Source: Pseudomonadota bacterium
GTDB lineage: Bacteria; Pseudomonadota; Alphaproteobacteria; Caulobacterales; Caulobacteraceae
Direction: 5' to 3'
Length of the DNA: 57,358 nucleotides
NCBI GenBank assembly: GCA_023428785.1
Contig: JAEYWU010000127.1
Span: 1-57,358 of the forward strand
The translations under genes were made by a program, and so were the position numbers. This document shows positions 51,877 through 57,358 of the stretch, piece by piece (position 1 is the first letter of the stretch; every line of letters begins with the position of its first letter). The notes under the pieces are model-generated. The model searched no databases. It worked only from the letters and a program-made list of their open reading frames with translations, and had not been told where the DNA came from.

Positions 51877-52746
51877 TTAACCCCTTTTGCGCAAAAGCAG
51901 GGCCGTCCAGGCGTCGTGATGGATGGTGCGTTCGACGCTGAATCCCAAGGGCGTCCAGGCGGCCAGAACCTCCTCCTCCTGCGGGCGCAGCAGGCCCGAC
52001 AGGATCGCGTGAGCGCCCGGCCTCAGGAGCGAATTGATCGGCGCCGCCAGCTCGATCAACGGCCGCGCAAGGATGTTGGCGAAAGCCAGATCGAAGGGCG
52101 CTGCGTTCGTGACCGTCGCATGGCTCAGGTCGCCGTCCTCAACGAAGGTCGCCTGGGCCGCGTTGATCTCTGCGTTCTCGGCGGCGATGCGGACGGAGGG
52201 CTCATCGATGTCGGTGCCAATGACGATCTGCGACCCGGTACGTGCCGCAGCGATACCCAGCACGCCGGTGCCAGTCCCGACATCCAACACCCGGGTGGGC
52301 GCCCCCTCCCCGGCCAGGACATCCTCAAACGCCTCCAGGCATCCTACGGTCGTTCCGTGGTGCCCCGTGCCGAAGGCGGCTCCGGCCTCGATACGTAGAT
52401 TGATGGTGTCGGCGGGCACCTTGCCGCCGTCATGGGCGCCATAGACGAAGAACCGCCCGGCCCGCACCGGCGGCAAGCCCGACAGGCTCATCGCGATCCA
52501 GTCAGCATCCATGAGGGTCTCGACTACGACCTCCAGCGGAAAGCCGGCCAGGACAGCGGCCAGGCGATCGGCCTCCTCGCGGCTGGTCGGATAGGCGTCG
52601 ATTCGCCAGACTTCGCGGTCCTCGTCCTCCTCCAGGATGGAGTAGGTCGAGCCCTCGAGCAGGATGTTCTGGTCGATGGCTTCTGCGGCGGCCTCCGCAC
52701 AATTGCGGGGTCCACGTGCGATTATCTGGACGGCGGACTCGGACAT
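51877..52746 (-). CDS. prmA: Ribosomal protein L11 methyltransferase
   Basis: A 289-residue SAM-dependent enzyme that trimethylates L11. The core motif is RVLDVGTGTGVLGIAAARTG, with GAAFGTGHHGTTVGCLEAFE before it and NAAPFDLAFANILARPLIEL (NPPY-like NILA) after, ending in LLRKRG. The N-terminal domain is slightly short. ATG 52746 (MSESAVQIIARGP) is chosen because it matches the family start; 52806 adds residues with no site. It is divergent from the histone-like gene, 91 bases away. Confidence 0.93.
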   Translation of the reverse strand: MSESAVQIIARGPRNCAEAAAEAIDQNILLEGSTYSILEEDEDREVWRIDAYPTSREEADRLAAVLAGFPLEVVVETLMDADWIAMSLSGLPPVRAGRFFVYGAHDGGKVPADTINLRIEAGAAFGTGHHGTTVGCLEAFEDVLAGEGAPTRVLDVGTGTGVLGIAAARTGSQIVIGTDIDEPSVRIAAENAEINAAQATFVEDGDLSHATVTNAAPFDLAFANILARPLIELAAPINSLLRPGAHAILSGLLRPQEEEVLAAWTPLGFSVERTIHHDAWTALLLRKRG

Positions 52747-52837
52747 TTCGTAAGAACCGTTATGCTGCGATTCACCGGGGCGTGTGCGCCGGTTCAGGAT
52801 CCGCATCTACAACACACTCCCAGGGGTCGGCGAGAAA

Positions 52838-53383
52838 ATGGCTAAGAGCCCGGCGAAAGCCGCAACAAAACCTGCAGCCACGAAGAGCGCGGCTGCGAAA
52901 TCCACCACCGCGAAGCCGGCTGCCGCCGCCAAGGCCACCGCGCCGAAGGCCGCCGCCAAGCCCGCAGCTGCTGCGAAGTCCACTCCGGCCAAGGCCGCCG
53001 CCAAGCCGGCAGCCGCCGCCAAGGCGACCGCGCCGAAGACCGCTGTAAAGGCCACGGCTGTGAAGGCCACGGCTGCGAAGGCCGCTGCCGCTCCGAAGGC
53101 TGCCACCGCCAAGGCCACGGCCCCGAAGGCCGCCGCCAAGCCCAAGGCTGCTGCTGCGCCCAAGGCCACCGCCGCCAAGACCGCTGCTCCGAAGGCTGCG
53201 GCCAAGCCGAAGGCCGCCGCCAAGGCCACGGCCCCGAAGGCCGCTGCCGCGCCCAAGCCTGCCGCCGCTCCCGCTGCCCCGGCCGCTGCTCCGGCGCCTG
53301 CCGCCAGCGCCACCCCGAGCTACTCGAAGCCTGAGAAGGGCTTCTTCTCCAAGATCGTCGACGCCATCTTCGGATCGCGCTGA
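52838..53383 (+). CDS. Histone H1-like Lys/Ala/Pro-rich protein
   Basis: A 181-residue protein made almost wholly of repeats of KPAAAAK, KATAPKAA and KAAAKPK units, from MAKSPAKAATKPAATKSAAA to about residue 155. It then ends in a non-repetitive, conserved-looking segment YSKPEKGFFSKIVDAIFGSR, probably an amphipathic helix. The basic, extended composition matches bacterial H1-like DNA- or RNA-binding proteins (AlgP/HctB-like, HC1-like). No transmembrane or enzyme domain is present. The start at 52838 follows a GGCGAG site. A terminator lies just after the stop. Confidence 0.8.
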   Translation: MAKSPAKAATKPAATKSAAAKSTTAKPAAAAKATAPKAAAKPAAAAKSTPAKAAAKPAAAAKATAPKTAVKATAVKATAAKAAAAPKAATAKATAPKAAAKPKAAAAPKATAAKTAAPKAAAKPKAAAKATAPKAAAAPKPAAAPAAPAAAPAPAASATPSYSKPEKGFFSKIVDAIFGSR

Positions 53384-53400
53384 GACCATCCAGACAAGAC

Positions 53401-53440
53401 AAAGCCCGCGTCTCCGGCTTGGAGACGCGGGCTTTTTCAT
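53401..53440 (+). terminator. Intrinsic terminator after the histone-like gene
   Basis: A 15-bp stem (AAAGCCCGCGTCTCC at 53401-53415 with its complement at 53421-53435), a five-base GGCTT loop and a T tract directly after (TTT closing the stem, then further T residues). Strong and close (18 bases) to the stop. In the opposite direction the T tract is only three bases, so it serves mainly the plus strand. Confidence 0.93.
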
Positions 53441-53450
53441 GCGCGGTCGA

Positions 53451-53654
53451 TCAGGGCAGGTCTTCGCCGAGGATCGCCATGTTGAAGGTGTAGGAGCCGT
53501 CGTCGTCCTCGTCCTCGTAGACGACGCCGATGAACTCGTCGCCGATGTAGACCTCGGCCGAGTCGTTCTGCTTGCGCGGCTTGACGTTGATGGCCCCGTT
53601 GGTGAAGGCCTTCTTGAGATACATCTCGATGCGCTTGATATCGGCTTCCGTCAC
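53451..53654 (-). CDS. DUF3126 family protein
   Basis: A 67-residue protein: MTEADIKRIEMYLKKAFTNG, then INVKPRKQNDSAEVYIGDEF and VVYEDEDDDGSYTFNMAILG. This is the DUF3126 pattern found widely in alphaproteobacteria, with a helix and a beta-hairpin. It is nearly always near cysE, as here. Function unknown. A GGTCCG-type site before the ATG is weak. Confidence 0.85.
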   Translation of the reverse strand: MTEADIKRIEMYLKKAFTNGAINVKPRKQNDSAEVYIGDEFIGVVYEDEDDDGSYTFNMAILGEDLP

Positions 53655-53717
53655 GTCGGACCTCTTCTGGATTTCGGGCGCGGACCCTAGTCGCCCCGCC
53701 CCGTCAGGCCAAGGGTG

Positions 53718-54542
53718 TCAGATGGAAAAGTCGTAGACCACATCGGCGAGGGTGTGATCCATCGTGCGCGCGGGATCCTCACAAGACGGGCAGTTGACGA
53801 TGCGGGCCGGCACGCCTGCGGCGGTGCAACCGGCCGGCACATCCTTCAGCACGACCGAGCCCGACGCGACCTTGGCGTAGTCGCCGATCTGGATATTGCC
53901 CAGCACCTTGGCGCCGGCGCCAAGCAAAACGCCCTTGCCGATCTTCGGATGGCGGTCGCCGCGCTGGGCGCCCGTGCCGCCGAGCGTGACGGCGTGCAGC
54001 ATCGAGACGTCGTCGCCGATCGTCGCGGTCTCGCCCACCACGATGCCGGTGCCGTGGTCGAAAAAGACTCCCTTGCCGATCACGGCGGCCGGATGGACAT
54101 CCACCTGGAACAGCTCGGACACGCGGCTCTGCAGGTGGAAGGCCAGGGTCTGGCGTCCGGCCTTCCAGAGGTAGTGCCCGACCCGGTACGCCTGGAGCGA
54201 CTGGAAGCCCTTGAAGAACAGGAACGGCTGCAGCGCCTGTTTGGCGGCAGGGTCGCGCTCCAGCACGGCGGCGAGGTCGGCCTCGGCGGCGGCGACGATC
54301 GAGACGTCGTCCTCATAGGCCCGCTCGATGACCTCGCGCCACGCCATGGGAGCGACCTCGGTGTCGCCGAGCTTGCGGGCCAACTGGAAGCTGAGCGCGC
54401 CGGCCAGGTCGGCGTGGGAAAGGATCACCGCGTGAAGCAGGCTGCCGAGCGTGGGCTCGGCCTCGGCGGAGGCGGCGGCCTCGGCGCGCAGACGGCTCCA
54501 CAGGGTCTGTTCGGTCTCGACGGGTTTCAGCGCCGCGGACAT
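53718..54542 (-). CDS. cysE: Serine O-acetyltransferase
   Basis: A 274-residue enzyme that acetylates serine for cysteine synthesis. The N-terminal helical domain (TLWSRLRAEAAASAEAEPTL) precedes left-handed beta-helix hexapeptide repeats (GVFFDHGTGIVVGETATIGD, then LGAGAKVLGNIQIGDYAKVA, and GSVVLKDVPAGCTAAGVPA). The catalytic Asp/His pair is in the DVHPAAVIGKG and FFDHGTGIV regions. Length is normal. It lies upstream of DUF3126 by 63 bases. Confidence 0.94.
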   Translation of the reverse strand: MSAALKPVETEQTLWSRLRAEAAASAEAEPTLGSLLHAVILSHADLAGALSFQLARKLGDTEVAPMAWREVIERAYEDDVSIVAAAEADLAAVLERDPAAKQALQPFLFFKGFQSLQAYRVGHYLWKAGRQTLAFHLQSRVSELFQVDVHPAAVIGKGVFFDHGTGIVVGETATIGDDVSMLHAVTLGGTGAQRGDRHPKIGKGVLLGAGAKVLGNIQIGDYAKVASGSVVLKDVPAGCTAAGVPARIVNCPSCEDPARTMDHTLADVVYDFSI

Positions 54543-54658
54543 GGCAGGCTCCTTTGCTCGGCCTCAAGATGAGGCTTCGGGCGCCGTGGGGCAATGGCAC
54601 GCCTTGCGAAGGCCGGATTTGGCTGGCGAGCTTGGGGCGTCCTTCCTAAGTTGGTCCC

Positions 54659-55255
54659 ATGATGCGAGCCCTTGCCTTCTCCACCGCCCTCTCCGGCGCC
54701 GTGGCCGTCTTGCCGGCGGCGGCCCTCGCCCAGGAGCGTCCGCTGAACGATCAGGAGGTGCTCGCCCTCGCCGATCGCCAGGCCGTCTGGTGCGAGAACT
54801 GGAGCGACGAGACCCGCGACTGCGAGACGTTGTACATGTTGCGGCGTGAGGAAGACGGCTCGCTGATTTCGGCCGGGATGTTCGTTCTCAGCCAGAACCC
54901 GACCATCCAGGTGACCATCGCGGATCGCGTGACGCTGCAGGACGGCCGGCTGTGCAGCTCAGGCTCGACGGACGAACTGAACATCGAGGCGACCGTCGGC
55001 GGCCGTCCGTCGGTCGAGGCCGGACTGATGGTGCGCCTGCTTCTTTCGGAATCCATGGCTGCCTATCAGGAGAGCGAGATCTGCCAGCAGCTCTTCACCA
55101 GCGGCGATCCGGAGTGGATGGGTGAGATCATCACCGCCGACGACCTTCGCCTCTATGACTTCGAATCGACCTATCGAATCGGGACCTTGGATTCAGGGTT
55201 CTTGTTGCGGCCGATGATCGACGACACCCCCGACGACGGACAGATCCAGCTTTGA
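54659..55255 (+). CDS. Hypothetical exported protein
   Basis: A 198-residue protein with a signal peptide (MMRALAFSTALSGAVAVLPA, likely cut after ALA/QER). Four Cys in the mature part (WCENWSDETRDCETLY, GRLCSSGS, and ICQQLF) may form disulfides. I recognise no family. The stop overlaps the TTG start of the nitroreductase (TTGA), so the two are probably co-expressed. Confidence 0.7.
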   Translation: MMRALAFSTALSGAVAVLPAAALAQERPLNDQEVLALADRQAVWCENWSDETRDCETLYMLRREEDGSLISAGMFVLSQNPTIQVTIADRVTLQDGRLCSSGSTDELNIEATVGGRPSVEAGLMVRLLLSESMAAYQESEICQQLFTSGDPEWMGEIITADDLRLYDFESTYRIGTLDSGFLLRPMIDDTPDDGQIQL

Positions 55256-55842
55256 GCGACCTTGGCGACACTCTTCCCCTCCCCGTTCGCGACGAGGGAG
55301 CGTTGCAGCGGCTCAGGCAGCGCAGGTCTGCGCCCGCGCAAAGCCTGACCGCGCCTGGTCCGAGCCCCGAACAGCTTTCGACCTTGCTGGAGATAGCGGC
55401 CAGAACCCCCGATCATGGCAAGCTTTTTCCTTGGCGCTTTGTCGTCATTGACGGTGCGGCGAAGGCGAACCTCGTCGAACGCCTGCGTCCGCTCGCGGCG
55501 CGGCAATCCGATCCCGCCAAGGGCGCGGCGGTGCTCGCCAAGCTGGCCGCACCGCCGGTGACGGTCATGGTTGTCTCCTGCCCGGTCGAGGGAAAGGTGC
55601 CGGCCTGGGAACAGGTCCTGTCAGCCGGCGCGGTCTGCATGAACCTGGAGCACGCCGCCGACGCCATGGGATTTTCGGCCAGCTGGATCACTGACTGGTA
55701 CGCCTATGACGCCGCCGCCCGTCCGTTGCTCGGCCTCGCTGACGGGGAGCAGGTGGCCGGCTTCATCCACATCGGCGCCTTGGCCGCAGGGCCCGCGGAG
55801 CGCCCTCGCCCCGACATGGCTACGATCGTTAGCTGGCTCTGA
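55252..55842 (+). CDS. Nitroreductase family protein (YdjA-like)
   Basis: A 196-residue FMN-dependent enzyme. The FMN-binding Arg run is LRQRRSAPAQSLTAPGPSPE, followed by LLEIAARTPDHGKLFPWRFV, and later AGAVCMNLEHAADAMGFSAS and VAGFIHIGALAAGP, typical of the small nitroreductase (YdjA) type. The physiological substrate is unknown. TTG 55252 gives MSDLGDTLPLP. The 3' end overlaps the DUF817 gene by 14 bases. Confidence 0.85.
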   Translation: MSDLGDTLPLPVRDEGALQRLRQRRSAPAQSLTAPGPSPEQLSTLLEIAARTPDHGKLFPWRFVVIDGAAKANLVERLRPLAARQSDPAKGAAVLAKLAAPPVTVMVVSCPVEGKVPAWEQVLSAGAVCMNLEHAADAMGFSASWITDWYAYDAAARPLLGLADGEQVAGFIHIGALAAGPAERPRPDMATIVSWL

Positions 55843-56701
55843 CTTCGGCCTGCGGCCTCTGAACAAGACTGACCAGCACGACCGAGATGATCATCAGCAG
55901 GTACCAGCTTCCCAGCTTGGCGAGGCTGACAGGCGACCAGCCGCCTTCCTGCCCCGGATAGATCCAGGCCCGCGCCCATGTGCCGAGGTTCTCGGCGATC
56001 CAGATGAAGCTCGCTACCAGCAGGAAGCCGACTAGCGCCGGCATCCAGCGCCGCGTCCGGTCGGGCGTGAAGTAGAACCGCGTCCGCCAGAACAGCAGGG
56101 CCGTGGCAGCGAACAGCAGCCAGCGGTAGTCCCAGATCCAGTGGTGGGCGAAAAAGTTGACGTAGATCGCTGCCGCCAGAACGACCGTCGTCCAGACCGG
56201 CGGATAGTGGTCGAAACGAATGTCGAAGATCCGCCAGATACGCGCGATGTAGGAGCCGACCGCCGCATACATGAAGCCCGAGAACAGCGGCACCTCACCG
56301 ATCCGGAGCAGACTCGGCTCCGGATAGATCCATGACCCGGCCGCCGTTTTGAACAGCTCCATGATGGTGCCGACCACATGGAAGGCCAGGATGACCTTCG
56401 CCTCGTCCAGCGTCTCCAGTCGGAACGCCAGCATGCCTGCCTGGATCGCGATCGCGCCAATCACCAGAAAGTCGTAGCGCGCCAGCGGCGCCTCTTCCGG
56501 ATACCAGACCGCCGTCGCCATCAGGAGCGCCAGCATCGCCCCGCCGAAGATGCAGGCCCACCCCTGCTTGAGGCCGAACATCAGGAACTCGAAGGCGTGG
56601 CGGCCGAGCCATGTACGGTCGGCCCGCCTCTGGACTCGGCCGAGTAGGTCGCGGCCCCAGCGTTCGAGCGGCAGGGCGTTTTGGCGTTGAGACGTGGTCA
56701 T
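55829..56701 (-). CDS. DUF817 family membrane protein
   Basis: A 290-residue membrane protein with about eight helices. DUF817 is recognised from FEFLMFGLKQGWACIFGGAM, VVGTIMELFKTAAGSWIYPE, RIGEVPLFSGFMYAAVGSYI and FAHHWIWDYRWLLFAATALL, with conserved His/Trp/Arg. Such proteins are close to bacterial carotenoid or haem-related membrane families only by composition; the function is not known. Convergent overlap with the nitroreductase. Confidence 0.85.
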   Translation of the reverse strand: MTTSQRQNALPLERWGRDLLGRVQRRADRTWLGRHAFEFLMFGLKQGWACIFGGAMLALLMATAVWYPEEAPLARYDFLVIGAIAIQAGMLAFRLETLDEAKVILAFHVVGTIMELFKTAAGSWIYPEPSLLRIGEVPLFSGFMYAAVGSYIARIWRIFDIRFDHYPPVWTTVVLAAAIYVNFFAHHWIWDYRWLLFAATALLFWRTRFYFTPDRTRRWMPALVGFLLVASFIWIAENLGTWARAWIYPGQEGGWSPVSLAKLGSWYLLMIISVVLVSLVQRPQAEVRAS

Positions 56702-56762
56702 GGAGCCAGCATGGCACGGCCGCCGCTGTCCGCCATGAGCAAGTCATGAGGAATGGCTGAGG

Positions 56763-57224
56763 CTACCCCCGCCCGCGATAGGTCGGCACGCCCTGGTCGG
56801 GCAGCCAAAGCCCCTCCGGCGCCGGGCCGGTCTGCCAGAAGACGTCGATCGGGATGCCGCCGCGCGGGTACCAGTAGCCGCCGATGCGCAGCCAGGTCGG
56901 TTCCAGCAGGCCGGCGAGCTTCTTGCCGATCGCGACGGTGCAGTCCTCGTGGAAGGCGCCGTGGTTGCGGAAGCTGGTGAGGTACAGCTTCAGGCTCTTG
57001 CTTTCGACCAGCCACGGCCCCGGCGCATAGTCGATGACCAGTTGGGCGAAGTCCGGCTGGCCCGTCACCGGGCACAGGCTGGTGAACTCCGGCGCCGTGA
57101 ACCGGGCGACATAGAGGGTGTCCGGATGCGGGTTCGACACGCGTTCGAGCTGGGCCGTCTCGGGGCTGAGCGGCGCCTCGGTCTGGCGGCCGAGCTGGGA
57201 CAGGCCGGAGGTGTCCGTCGTCAC
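56763..57224 (-). CDS. queF: 7-cyano-7-deazaguanine reductase (preQ0 reductase)
   Basis: A 153-residue T-fold enzyme that reduces preQ0 to preQ1 for queuosine in tRNA. The catalytic Cys51 and Asp58 lie in TSLCPVTGQPDFA, the Glu in LVESKSLKLYLTSFRNHGAF, and FHEDC closes the active site. The length is that of the short QueF type. A GTG start at 57224 lies 2 bases after the tpiA stop, so it is probably transcribed with tpiA. Confidence 0.95.
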   Translation of the reverse strand: MTTDTSGLSQLGRQTEAPLSPETAQLERVSNPHPDTLYVARFTAPEFTSLCPVTGQPDFAQLVIDYAPGPWLVESKSLKLYLTSFRNHGAFHEDCTVAIGKKLAGLLEPTWLRIGGYWYPRGGIPIDVFWQTGPAPEGLWLPDQGVPTYRGRG

Positions 57225-57226
57225 CG

Positions 57227-57358
57227 TCAGGCCGCCCGGATGATGCCGAGGAAGTCCTCAGCCTTTAGCGAGGCACCGCCGACCAGCGCTCCGCCGACTT
57301 CCGCCACGGCCAGGATTTCCTGCGCGTTCGACGGCTTGACCGAACCGCCATAGAGGAT
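57227..57358 (-). CDS. tpiA: Triosephosphate isomerase, C-terminal part (cut by window end)
   Basis: The last 43 residues of triosephosphate isomerase. The frame gives ILYGGSVKPSNAQEILAVAE and then VGGALVGGASLKAEDFLGII, which is the phosphate-binding end of the TIM barrel (GGSV and GALVGGASL). The rest lies beyond the window. queF follows two bases after the stop. Confidence 0.95.
   Translation of the reverse strand: MLYGGSVKPSNAQEILAVAEVGGALVGGASLKAEDFLGIIRAA

Overview
The window is GC-rich chromosomal DNA (coding third positions mostly G or C) from an alphaproteobacterium. Gene content and order fit Caulobacteraceae, and Brevundimonas is my best guess, by inference only. The order hemA - glyA - nrdR - ribD/E/B/H - nusB - thiL - hppA, the yajC-secD-secF run followed by a phytoene-synthase-like gene, the DUF3126, DUF805 and DUF817 proteins, and promoters resembling the Caulobacter housekeeping consensus (TTGNNN / GCTANAWC) all point that way. 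It is almost entirely core genome: no phage, insertion sequence, integrase, CRISPR array or rRNA was seen. Nearly every base is in a gene, and many neighbours overlap by 1-4 bases (ATGA or TGATG), so translational coupling is probably common.

Layout. 1-9660: the end of ALA synthase (hemA), a small exported protein, glyA, a tightly overlapped nrdR-ribD-ribE-ribB-ribH-nusB-thiL operon, a small exported protein and the membrane pyrophosphatase hppA with a clear terminator. 9665-16401: a REP-like element, msrB behind a striking start-codon hairpin, an S41-like protein lacking its catalytic residues, a biotin-dependent acyl-CoA carboxylase alpha subunit, a DUF805 protein, a COG3146 acyltransferase and a RidA protein. 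16579-21416: yajC-secD-secF, a PuuD-domain-like membrane protein, a degenerate squalene/phytoene-synthase-like protein and a secreted protein. 21460-28442: pyrB with an apparently inactive dihydroorotase homologue, plsY, dprA, a 57-residue hidden gene and topA.

28553-39668: ubiK-like, YbjN and proC genes, a two-component system, ilvE, a 2OG oxygenase family protein, divergent tRNA-Pro and tRNA-Gln genes with matching promoters, an aminopeptidase P, a DUF2272 protein, an aldo/keto reductase and a VOC protein. 39682-45204: ligA coupled to a hydroxyproline-catabolic group (epimerase, DapA-family deaminase, divergent FAD oxidase). 45262-49833: a lipoprotein, tRNA-Ser, RlpA, then tmk-holB-tatD-MBL hydrolase. 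49908-57358: a zincin plus M15-type peptidase pair, prmA, a histone-H1-like Lys/Ala/Pro protein, DUF3126, cysE, a nitroreductase, DUF817, queF and the end of tpiA.

I found no wholly new multi-gene system. The most interesting signals are the msrB leader hairpin, three family members that appear to have lost catalytic residues (dihydroorotase-like, S41-like, phytoene-synthase-like), a riboflavin operon with reductase-only RibD and synthase-only RibB, the M15/zincin pair, and the REP-like element. Functions are assigned by recognising motifs by eye; no database search was run.
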